DNA of 64,000 nt from Dyadobacter chenhuakuii. GTDB lineage: Bacteria > Bacteroidota > Bacteroidia > Cytophagales > Spirosomataceae. Below, one piece after another: positions 1 to 8,622 of this stretch. The notes beneath the pieces were generated by a model, which did not search any database, was not told the DNA's origin, and was given only the letters and a program-made list of their open reading frames with translations. The first letter of the stretch is position 1. Each line of letters begins with the position of its first letter. The translations under genes were made by a program, and so were the position numbers. The stretch is taken from NCBI RefSeq assembly GCF_023821985.2, contig NZ_CP098805.1:3782001-3846000 (forward strand), read 5' to 3'.

Positions 1-1269
1 CCGAAATATGGCGGCTCACATTTGCCAGACATTACATTGATTTCGGGCATTTATACGGAAGACAAAACTTGCATTGGCTACGTTATCAACCGCGCCCATC
101 ATGCAGAAGTCGGAGGCAAAACTCCCGGCTCCATGCCGCCGGATGCAACTTGTCTGGCTGAGGAAGGCGTCGTTATTTTGCCTCAATATCTGATCAAAAA
201 CAATGTATTTCAATGGGAAACCATCCGCGCACTTTTCACGGAAGGCCCCTATCCTACCCGGCATTTCCTGTCCAATGAAGCCGACATTATCGCCGCATTG
301 TCTGCATTACGGAAAGGCAGTGAGCAAATGTTGCGGCTCGTGGACCTGCACGGACTCGAAACTGTCCGGAAATACATGCGGCTATTGAAAGAAAATGCCG
401 TGGCACAGCTTCAAACCGCATTAATTCCATTGCAAAACAAAATTTTCGAAGCAACTGAATTTCTCGATGACGGCCATCGTATTCAGGTGAAAGTTTCCAT
501 AACCGCCGAAAAGCAGGTTTTTGATTTTACCGGCACTTCTGATGTGCATCCCAACAATCTCAATGCAAACATTTCGATCCTGTATAGCGCGATTTTGTAT
601 GTGTTAAGGCTTTTGGCAAACAAAGAAATTCCGCTCAATGATGGCCTAATGAAGCATGTGGACATTATTTTGCCGGATAACAGCTTCCTCCATCCCAATT
701 TTTCCGACGATCCTTTCCAATGTCCGGCCGTGGTTGGCGGGAACACAGAAGTGAGCCAGCGGCTGGTGGATACATTGCTTAAAGCGTTCGGACTGGCGGC
801 ATGCAGCCAGGGGACGATGAATAATTTCCTTTTTGGCGATGAGCAATTTGGCTATTATGAAACCATAGGAGGCGGAACTGGCGCCGGTCCTGGCTTCCAC
901 GGTCGCTCTGCCGTGCACCAGCACATGACCAACACGCGCATCACCGACCCCGAGCAGCTCGAACGCAAGTATCCGGTGCATTTGCTGGAATTTGGCATTC
1001 GCAAAAATTCCGGTGGAAAAGGAACATTCAACGGCGGCGATGGCATCGTGAGACAATTCGAATTTCTCAAACCATTACAGCTCACATTATTGGGACAACA
1101 CAGAAAATACGCACCTTACGGACTGAATGGCGGCGAAGACGGAAAATGTGGCATACACACATTGGTCAGCAATGGCGAAACCACATCATTGCCAGGAATA
1201 TGCAGCCTGGAAGCGCAGAAGGGTGATATTTTAATAATTGAAACGCCCGGTGGCGGAGGATTCGGTTAA
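1..1269 (+). CDS. Hydantoinase B / 5-oxoprolinase family protein, 3' part
   Basis: The reading frame is open from base 1, so the 5' end lies outside the window; the first visible residues (YGGSHLPDITL) match the internal GGTHLPD-type motif of HyuB, not an N-terminus. The family performs ATP-dependent ring opening of 5-oxoproline (pyroglutamate) or hydantoins. The visible 422 residues carry HyuB-like features: the Gly-rich GGGTGAGPGFHG segment, QHMTNTRITDPE, and the C-terminal glycine-rich end GGGGFG. Whether a HyuA half is fused upstream, as in long oxoprolinases, cannot be seen. A permease gene begins 14 bases downstream and is probably co-transcribed. Family assignment is firm; 5-oxoproline as substrate is an inference. 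Confidence 0.9.
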   Translation, partial: PKYGGSHLPDITLISGIYTEDKTCIGYVINRAHHAEVGGKTPGSMPPDATCLAEEGVVILPQYLIKNNVFQWETIRALFTEGPYPTRHFLSNEADIIAALSALRKGSEQMLRLVDLHGLETVRKYMRLLKENAVAQLQTALIPLQNKIFEATEFLDDGHRIQVKVSITAEKQVFDFTGTSDVHPNNLNANISILYSAILYVLRLLANKEIPLNDGLMKHVDIILPDNSFLHPNFSDDPFQCPAVVGGNTEVSQRLVDTLLKAFGLAACSQGTMNNFLFGDEQFGYYETIGGGTGAGPGFHGRSAVHQHMTNTRITDPEQLERKYPVHLLEFGIRKNSGGKGTFNGGDGIVRQFEFLKPLQLTLLGQHRKYAPYGLNGGEDGKCGIHTLVSNGETTSLPGICSLEAQKGDILIIETPGGGGFG

Positions 1270-1283
1270 AAATTAATGTAAAA

Positions 1284-2447
1284 ATGGCGAGTTCAAAATC
1301 CTCGAAAGCGCTCTTAGGCGCAGCATTCCTGATGGCGACTTCGGCAGTCGGCCCGGGTTTTCTGACGCAAACGACGGTTTTCACACAGCAGCTCGCTACG
1401 AGTTTTGGCTTCATCATTCTCCTCACGGTCATCATTGACCTTTGTGCGCAATTCAATATCTGGCAAATCATCACCGTTTCAGGCAAGCGCGCGCAGGAAT
1501 TGGCCGATGCATTGTTTCCCGGATTAGGCTTCCTATTAGCGTTTCTGATCGTCCTCGGCGGATTTGCGTTCAACATTGGCAATGTCGCTGGCGCCGGTTT
1601 GGGGCTGGAAGCGATGACAGGTTTGAATGTGAAAGCCGGCGCAGTCCTGAGCGCAGGCATGGCCATTGGGATTTTCCTGTTCAAAGAAGCGGGAAAAGCG
1701 ATGGATATTTTCAGCCGCGTACTCGGCACATTAATGATCGTTTTGATCTTATATGTTGCTTTTACGTCGCATCCGCCGCTGGTTGCGGCTCTGCACCACA
1801 CGATCTTGCCTGAGAAATTTAATGCGATGGCCGCAGTAACATTGGTCGGCGGGACGGTCGGCGGATACATTTCATTTGCGGGTGCGCACCGGTTGCTCGA
1901 TAGCGGGATCAGCGGCGAAGCATCATTGCCGGAAGTGAACAGAAGCGCCGCAACGGGCATTTTGATCACAACCGTGATTCGTTATCTGCTTTTTCTGGCG
2001 TCCTTGGGCGTGGTCATGTCCGGCGCAACCATTAATCCCGATAATCCCACCGCTTCCATCTTCGAACAAGCCGCCGGATCAGCCGGACGGCAAATTTTCG
2101 GTCTGGTCATTTGGAGCGCGGCCGTCACTTCTGTGGTTGGCGCTGCTTACACTTCCATTTCTTTTGTCCGTTCGTTCCACCCGTTTTTGGAAAAACACCA
2201 CGCCGCGCTGACCATTATTTTCATCGCCATGTCCACTGCCGTATTTACAATCATTGGCAAACCGGTGAAAGTGCTTGTTTTTGTCGGCATGCTGAATGGT
2301 TTTGTGCTTCCCGTTGCGCTGGCTATCCTGCTGATTGCAAGCGGAAAATCGCGTCTGATGGGGACGTATAAACATTCGCACGCGCTGTTGATTATGGGCT
2401 GGCTTGTGGTTGCGGCCATGACGGCCTTAGCAATCGGGATCTATTAA
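1284..2447 (+). CDS. NRAMP-family-like permease, probable organic substrate
   Basis: A 387-residue, strongly hydrophobic inner-membrane protein with about ten or eleven predicted helices and the overall NRAMP (LeuT-fold) layout. The first helix carries GPGFLTQ where metal-transporting NRAMPs have DPGN, and the helix-6 region reads GGYISFAGAHR instead of the canonical MPH metal motif. Metal coordination is therefore unlikely. Bacterial homologues such as B. subtilis YcsG sit beside 5-oxoprolinase genes (established genome context), and here the gene follows a HyuB gene by 14 bases. Uptake of 5-oxoproline or a related cyclic amide is the most reasonable inference; the substrate is unproven. Confidence 0.85.
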   Translation: MASSKSSKALLGAAFLMATSAVGPGFLTQTTVFTQQLATSFGFIILLTVIIDLCAQFNIWQIITVSGKRAQELADALFPGLGFLLAFLIVLGGFAFNIGNVAGAGLGLEAMTGLNVKAGAVLSAGMAIGIFLFKEAGKAMDIFSRVLGTLMIVLILYVAFTSHPPLVAALHHTILPEKFNAMAAVTLVGGTVGGYISFAGAHRLLDSGISGEASLPEVNRSAATGILITTVIRYLLFLASLGVVMSGATINPDNPTASIFEQAAGSAGRQIFGLVIWSAAVTSVVGAAYTSISFVRSFHPFLEKHHAALTIIFIAMSTAVFTIIGKPVKVLVFVGMLNGFVLPVALAILLIASGKSRLMGTYKHSHALLIMGWLVVAAMTALAIGIY

Positions 2448-2648
2448 CCTAGCGAGCCGGTGGGCTTACCGTCGTTTATTCTACACTTCTGCACATATCC
2501 CGAATTAAATCTGCTGTTTTAACCCAAAAGCAAAATCTAACATTGAAATAAGTTAATATCGGTAAAAAAGGGGCTAAATACCACGAAGTTTATTGCTTGC
2601 CATAAAGGTAATTTTACCCATACGAAATTGAAGATAATCATTCCTAGT

Positions 2649-4970
2649 ATGGCGCAATTTACCAGTCAAAAGCTTCAACTGCTGACCGTCTTTGCCGGCT
2701 CCCTGCTTTCCCTACTTTCACACAAAAGTATGGCTCAGCAGCCTGTATTGGCACCTTATCATCCTGACGCTTCTGAAATCAGTGCTTCATACAAGCACAT
2801 GGAGCGCATGGACTCGGTGACTAAAGGAACAGTTTTGAAAGCCTCGATCCAGCCTACGTGGCAACCAGACGGACATTCATTCTGGTATAGAAATGTGTTA
2901 AAAGACAGCCTTACCGAGTACATTTTTGTCAACACAGCAACGGGTAAAAAGACGAGTCCGCTCGATAAAAAAGAGCTCGCAGGCGCACTTTCAAAAGCAC
3001 TGGATTCGACATTATCGGCTGACAAATTGCTGCTCAGCGAAATTTATTCAGACCCTAAAAACCAGACCCTTTTTGTACAGACAACAGGCAAATGGTTTGC
3101 ATTTAATACCAAAACAAAGACCGCAAAAAAGCTTGAAAAACTGCCCCTCGAACGTCCCAAAGAAATGGGCTGGACGCGGGCAAGAAGTCGCTGGAGACCA
3201 TTCCGGGCAGACAGCATTTCGCCGGATAAAAAATTGACGGCTATCATTAGAAACGGGAATATTTATTTAACCAAAAAAGAAGAAAAAGACGCTCAGCAGC
3301 TCACATTCGAGGGAAACCCGCTGAAACCTTTTGGCGAACTAAGCTGGTCGCCGGATGGAAAATATTTGGTTGCTTACCGCATAACACCGCACGAAGAAAG
3401 GCAGATTAGCATCATTATGTCGTCCTTGCCGAACACGACACGGGGCGAGGTGAAAACGCGTGGTTATGCGCAGCCCGGCGATGAATTTACGTCTTACGAG
3501 ATGTTTGTGGTCAATGTTGAGAACAAACAGGTTACCAAAGTTAAATCAGACATTATTGACTTTTTCGAAGCGCCGGTCATTCGCTGGCGGCATGGCGATA
3601 ACACGCATTTTACTTATGAAAAAGTAGATCGCGGGCACCAGCGTTTTCGGGTGATTGATGTGGAAGTGGCGACGGGTGACACGCGAAATGTGATCGATGA
3701 AAAAACGGAGACATTTATTTACCAAAACCTCATTTACACGCATTACCAACCCGAAAAGCACGAAATAATCTGGTCATCGGAAAAAGACGGCTGGCGGCAT
3801 TTATATCTGGTGGATGAGCTTTCGGGCAAGATCAAAAATCCGATCACAAAAGGCAATTGGGTGGTTCGTGACATTGACAGCATTGATACACAGAAACGCG
3901 AAGTGTGGTTTCGGGCAAGCGGCATGAATGCGGATGAAGATCCTTATCACATTCATTATTACAGAATCAAATTCGACGGCAGCGGCCTTGTAAAATTGAC
4001 CGATCATGCCAAAGCAACGCATCAGCTCACTTTTTCGCCCGACCGCACTTACTACATTGATACATACTCAACGATGATGAGCCCGCCGGTTTCCGAGCTG
4101 CGGAAAACGGCGGACGGCTCATTGGTTACCAAACTGGAAGAGGCCGACATTTCGCAATATCTGTCGCTAGGCTTTAAGTTACCGGAGATTTTTAAGGCAA
4201 AAGGCCGCGATGGTCAAACCGATATCTGGGGCATCGTGTATCGCCCGAGCAAGTTTGATCCGACGAAGAAATATCCGATCATCGAGAACATTTATGCCGG
4301 TCCGCAGGATTCGTTCGTGCCCAAAGCATTCCGTTATTATGGTGAAATGCAGAGCCTTGCCGAGCTTGGATTTATCGTCGTGCAAATGGACGGCATGGGC
4401 ACAGCCAACCGTTCCAAAGCATTTCACGATATGTGCTGGAAAAATCTGGCTGACGCCGGTTTTCCTGATCGGATCGCCTGGATGAAGGCATTAGCCGCAC
4501 AATATGCATACGTGGATTCGTCTCGGGTGGGCGTTTACGGCACATCTGCGGGTGGCCAGAATTCGCTTGGCGCATTGCTTTTCCACCCGAGTTTTTACGA
4601 TGCGGCGGTTTCGGCTTGCGGCTGTCACGATAACCGAGTGGACAAACAATGGTGGAATGAGCAATGGATGGGTTACCCGGTTGGCAAGCATTACGACGAA
4701 CAATCCAACATTACCAATGCAGCCAAATTGCAGGGCGACTTGCTGCTGATCGTGGGCGAAGCAGACACCAATGTGCCACCGGAATCGACTTACCGCGTGG
4801 CGGATGCATTGATAAAAGCCAATAAAGATTTTGAATTGCTGGTGGTGCCGGGCATGGGCCACAGCGACGGCGGGACTTACGGAAGAAGGAAAAAGAGAGA
4901 CTTTTTTGTAAACAAATTATTGGGGGTAACGCCTCCGAGCAGGAATAAAACAGACCTAACGCCACAGTAA
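2649..4970 (+). CDS. S9 family peptidase (dipeptidyl peptidase IV-like)
   Basis: Exported serine peptidase predicted to release N-terminal X-Pro/X-Ala dipeptides. An N-terminal signal-like stretch (about residues 1-30, ending SMAQQ) is followed by a beta-propeller (DPP-IV N-terminal region) and an alpha/beta-hydrolase domain. The catalytic triad is visible: Ser about 633 in GTSAGG, Asp about 706 in GEADTN, His about 738 in GMGHSDGG. The ATG at 2649 is preferred over an in-frame TTG seven codons upstream because it gives a compact signal peptide. It lies 84 bases upstream of the ThuA/propeller gene in the same direction. The role fits the proline-peptide theme of the neighbourhood (inference). 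Confidence 0.92.
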   Translation: MAQFTSQKLQLLTVFAGSLLSLLSHKSMAQQPVLAPYHPDASEISASYKHMERMDSVTKGTVLKASIQPTWQPDGHSFWYRNVLKDSLTEYIFVNTATGKKTSPLDKKELAGALSKALDSTLSADKLLLSEIYSDPKNQTLFVQTTGKWFAFNTKTKTAKKLEKLPLERPKEMGWTRARSRWRPFRADSISPDKKLTAIIRNGNIYLTKKEEKDAQQLTFEGNPLKPFGELSWSPDGKYLVAYRITPHEERQISIIMSSLPNTTRGEVKTRGYAQPGDEFTSYEMFVVNVENKQVTKVKSDIIDFFEAPVIRWRHGDNTHFTYEKVDRGHQRFRVIDVEVATGDTRNVIDEKTETFIYQNLIYTHYQPEKHEIIWSSEKDGWRHLYLVDELSGKIKNPITKGNWVVRDIDSIDTQKREVWFRASGMNADEDPYHIHYYRIKFDGSGLVKLTDHAKATHQLTFSPDRTYYIDTYSTMMSPPVSELRKTADGSLVTKLEEADISQYLSLGFKLPEIFKAKGRDGQTDIWGIVYRPSKFDPTKKYPIIENIYAGPQDSFVPKAFRYYGEMQSLAELGFIVVQMDGMGTANRSKAFHDMCWKNLADAGFPDRIAWMKALAAQYAYVDSSRVGVYGTSAGGQNSLGALLFHPSFYDAAVSACGCHDNRVDKQWWNEQWMGYPVGKHYDEQSNITNAAKLQGDLLLIVGEADTNVPPESTYRVADALIKANKDFELLVVPGMGHSDGGTYGRRKKRDFFVNKLLGVTPPSRNKTDLTPQ

Positions 4971-5054
4971 CACATAACAGACGTCAGCCCGGAAACGGTG
5001 TAATGGATTGCAAAAATTGCAATAATCCAAACAGGAAAGCTTTGCCCTTTTATA

Positions 5055-8000
5055 ATGAAAAAATTACTGCTTTTACTAACCTGCTTCATCTTCATCAACA
5101 GCTGTACACGGAAATCTGGAACGGCCGTTCAAGTAAAGTCCAGCGAAGGGCGGCGCATTGAAATACTGTTTCTGGGGCATGACAGCAAGCATCATTATTC
5201 GGAAAAATTCTTCCCGATGCTGGCACATCCCTTGTTCCAGAAAGGCATTAACCTGACGTACACTTCGGATTTGAATGCTTTGAATGCAGAGAATCTGGCG
5301 AAATATGATGGCTTAATGATCTATGCCAACCATAATGTGATCTCACCGGCGCAGGAAACGGCGATGAAAGATTTTGTCGAAAGTGGAAAAGCGTTGATTC
5401 CTTTGCATGCGGCTTCATTCTGTTTTCAAAATTCTGATTGGTATATCAAAGCAGTCGGTGCGCAGTTCAGCACGCATAAATATGGCACATTTACGGCGCC
5501 GATTACGCAGCCAAACCACCCGGTGATGGCGGGATTGAAGGAGTTTGAAACCTGGGATGAAACTTATGTGCATGCGAAGATCAATCCCGACATTAACATT
5601 TTGCAGGAACGCGTGGAAGGCACGCATCGCGAGCCTTGGACCTGGGTGCGGACGCAGGGAAAAGGCCGCGTGTTTTACACCGCATATGGCCACGACGAGC
5701 GCACCTGGAAGCAAAAAGGGTTTCACGATCTGGTGCTGAATGGTGTGTTATGGGCTGTCAATGATGATGCAAAAGCCGCCTATGCGAGCTTAAAACTGCC
5801 CACACCAGAATTCAAAGATGCCGACGTTCCTAATTACGAAAAACGCGATCCGGCTCCCAAATTCCAGCTGCCGCTTTCGCCTGGTGAATCTGCAAAATTG
5901 ATCCAGGTTCCGGTTGATTTTGATTTACAATTATTCGCCTCCGAGCCCGACATTGTGAAACCCATCGCTATGGCCTGGGACGAAAAAGGCCGCTTATGGA
6001 TCATTGAAACGGAAGATTACCCCAATGAAATTAGAACGGAAGACGGAACCGGAAAAGACCGCATCAAGATTTGCGAGGACACCAATGGCGACGGCAAGGC
6101 CGATAAGTTTACCGTTTTTGCAGACGGCCTGAACATTCCGACCAGCCTTACATTTACCAACGGCGGTGTGATCGTAGCCCAAGCGCCGCATTTCATTTTC
6201 CTGAAAGACACCAACGGCGATGACAAAGCCGATATTCGCGAGAACATCATCAGCGGCTGGGGCAAAAGCGATACGCACGCCGGACCTTCGAATTTGAAAT
6301 ATGGACTGGATAACAAGATCTGGGGCGTGCTGGGTTATGCGGGTTACCGCGGGACGGTGAATGATAAGCCGGTGAATTTCAGTCAGGGCATTTACACATT
6401 TGATGTGGATGGCAAGAATTTGGAATACATTGGCCGGACGTCCAATAACACCTGGGGATTGGGTTTTTCGGAGGATTTTGAAGTATTTATTTCAACGGCT
6501 AACGGCAATTACAGCGGACATTTCGCGATGCCATTGGAATATGTCAAACGCTCCGTTGCCGACGGTTCGGGCAACACGGTTTACAAGCTCGATTCGCATT
6601 ACGATATGAATTATATGACGCCTGCATTGCGTCAGGTGGATTTTCACGGCGGCTTTACGGCGGCGGCGGGTCATAATCTTTACACCGCAAGAAATTTCCC
6701 AAAACAATATTGGAATGCAACCGCATTTGTCTGCGAACCGACGGGCCGCTTGCTTTATCAGGCCATGCTGAAACCAAATGGCGCGGGTTATAAGGAGAAA
6801 AATGGTTTCAATTTGCTAGCAAGCTCGGACGAGTGGTTTTCGCCGGTTCATGCGGAAGTTGGTCCGGATGGAGCCGTTTGGGTGGCGGATTGGTATAGTT
6901 TCATCATTCAGCATAACCCTACGCCGCGCGGTTTTGAAAATGGTAAAGGCAATGCATACATCAACCCGTTGCGGGATAACAAGCATGGACGTATATACAG
7001 GGTCGTTTATAAAAATGCGAAACCTTATCAACCGGTAAAACTGGATAAAAACGATCCCGCCGGACTTTTGGCAGCATTGAAAAATGACAACATGTTCTGG
7101 CGCACTACGGCGCAAAGATTGATCGTAGAAGCACAGCACAAAACACTGGTTCCTGAATTAATTAAGCTGGTTAATGATCAGTCTGTGGATGAAATCGGTT
7201 TGAACAGTCCTGCCGTGCATGCGCTTTGGACATTACAGGGATTGGGTGCGCTGGATGGTTCGAATGAGGAGGCATATCACACGCTAGTTCGGGCAGTGCG
7301 GCACCCGGCTGAGGGCGTTCGCAAGAATGCAGTGAAGCTTTTGCCAAGAAACGATAAAACGCTTTCTGCATTGAAATGGACAAATTCTTTGAATGATCCT
7401 GATTTGAAAGTTAGACTTGCCGCGATTCAGGCATTGACGGATTTGCCGGCTTCTGAGGAAATTGGCAAAATGCTTTATCTGGCCGGTCAGGATTCGGAAA
7501 ATGCGGCGGATGAATATTTGCAGCAGGCGATTTTCTCTGGCGTGATTAAGCATGAAGCAGGCTTTAAAAATGCCGCTGCGAAGCTGAAAGATTCCACATT
7601 AACCGCCCGCATTGAACGCGGTTTGGTGCAGGAAACTTATGTGCTCAATCTCTGGTCGCCACCGATTTTCCCACCGGACATTACCAACAAAGAAATCACC
7701 ATTAAGGCTATTATTACCAAAGCCGACGAAGCATTATCGGGCGTTGTGGCCTCGCAGGGCAATAAGGAGAACGGTTACAGTCTTTATATGAATGATGGAA
7801 AATTGCATTGGCTCATCAAACAAGACGGCAAAGCATATGACATTCATTCCAACCAAACATTGCCAACTGAGCGCTTCAATGCCGTTGCAACATTGTCCGA
7901 AGGCGGTGAAATGACATTGGCAATCGAAGATGAAACACCCATTAAGGGCAAAGCAGCATCACTTTTCACCAAACCATTCAACCCCGATGACATCCGCCTC

Positions 8001-8585
8001 GGCCGCGACTTGCGTGACGAAAACCGGGTGGGCGATTATCCAGAAAATTTCCGGTTAAAGGGCTGGCTGGATGTAAAAAGCACAATGCAGCTGAATCAGG
8101 TTTCAAAAGATAAATCAGAGAAAAAAGTGGCCGCAGCAGCGCCTGTTGCCAAGCCGGAAGCGATTGGGAAAGGCAAAGGAACGCCGGTGACGATCAACCT
8201 GAAAGTGATTGAGCATGAAATGAAATTTGACAAAAAGACATTTACCGTAAAACCCGGCCAAAAAGTCTCGATACGCTTCACTAATCCTGATTTTATGCAG
8301 CATAACCTGCTTATCGCCGCTCCGGGAAGTCTGGAAAAAGTGGGCTCCGCTGCGGATCTGCTGGCGCGTGAAAGCAATGCCATTGAATTGAATTACATTC
8401 CAAAAATGCCAGAAATCCTTCATTCCACTGAATTGATCAGTCCGGAAGGAAGCACGACGCTTGTTTTCATTGCCCCCGAAAAACCCGGCGATTATCCTTT
8501 TTTATGCACCGTCCCGGGCCATTGGCGGATTATGAATGGAATTATGAAAGTTGAGTCAAACCCGTCCAATAAAGAAGCCAAGTAA
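5055..8585 (+). CDS. ThuA / PQQ-type propeller / HEAT / cupredoxin fusion lipoprotein
   Basis: A 1176-residue predicted lipoprotein (lipobox FINSC, Cys 17). Order seen: ThuA-like glutamine-amidotransferase-fold domain (about 35-235), a soluble sugar-dehydrogenase-like beta-propeller (about 280-670) with DTNGDGKAD-type calcium-like loops, HEAT-like helical repeats (about 680-850), a lectin/LamG-like sandwich (about 860-1015), a linker, and a C-terminal type I copper domain (about 1055-1170). Copper ligands are visible as His 1083, Cys 1151, His 1156 and Met 1160. Related proteins from Planctomycetes and Bacteroidota often end in a c-type heme; none is visible here and the cupredoxin takes that place. 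Likely a periplasmic or surface dehydrogenase acting on carbohydrate, upstream of SusC/SusD pair 1. The substrate is unknown. Confidence 0.88.
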   Translation: MKKLLLLLTCFIFINSCTRKSGTAVQVKSSEGRRIEILFLGHDSKHHYSEKFFPMLAHPLFQKGINLTYTSDLNALNAENLAKYDGLMIYANHNVISPAQETAMKDFVESGKALIPLHAASFCFQNSDWYIKAVGAQFSTHKYGTFTAPITQPNHPVMAGLKEFETWDETYVHAKINPDINILQERVEGTHREPWTWVRTQGKGRVFYTAYGHDERTWKQKGFHDLVLNGVLWAVNDDAKAAYASLKLPTPEFKDADVPNYEKRDPAPKFQLPLSPGESAKLIQVPVDFDLQLFASEPDIVKPIAMAWDEKGRLWIIETEDYPNEIRTEDGTGKDRIKICEDTNGDGKADKFTVFADGLNIPTSLTFTNGGVIVAQAPHFIFLKDTNGDDKADIRENIISGWGKSDTHAGPSNLKYGLDNKIWGVLGYAGYRGTVNDKPVNFSQGIYTFDVDGKNLEYIGRTSNNTWGLGFSEDFEVFISTANGNYSGHFAMPLEYVKRSVADGSGNTVYKLDSHYDMNYMTPALRQVDFHGGFTAAAGHNLYTARNFPKQYWNATAFVCEPTGRLLYQAMLKPNGAGYKEKNGFNLLASSDEWFSPVHAEVGPDGAVWVADWYSFIIQHNPTPRGFENGKGNAYINPLRDNKHGRIYRVVYKNAKPYQPVKLDKNDPAGLLAALKNDNMFWRTTAQRLIVEAQHKTLVPELIKLVNDQSVDEIGLNSPAVHALWTLQGLGALDGSNEEAYHTLVRAVRHPAEGVRKNAVKLLPRNDKTLSALKWTNSLNDPDLKVRLAAIQALTDLPASEEIGKMLYLAGQDSENAADEYLQQAIFSGVIKHEAGFKNAAAKLKDSTLTARIERGLVQETYVLNLWSPPIFPPDITNKEITIKAIITKADEALSGVVASQGNKENGYSLYMNDGKLHWLIKQDGKAYDIHSNQTLPTERFNAVATLSEGGEMTLAIEDETPIKGKAASLFTKPFNPDDIRLGRDLRDENRVGDYPENFRLKGWLDVKSTMQLNQVSKDKSEKKVAAAAPVAKPEAIGKGKGTPVTINLKVIEHEMKFDKKTFTVKPGQKVSIRFTNPDFMQHNLLIAAPGSLEKVGSAADLLARESNAIELNYIPKMPEILHSTELISPEGSTTLVFIAPEKPGDYPFLCTVPGHWRIMNGIMKVESNPSNKEAK

Positions 8586-8622
8586 CCCAGCTAAAATTTT
8601 ATCACCATCTAACTTTTGACAC

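Noticed and set aside
1166..1969. 267-codon open frame antisense to the HyuB/permease junction
   Set aside because: Crosses two genuine genes on the other strand and has no family features.
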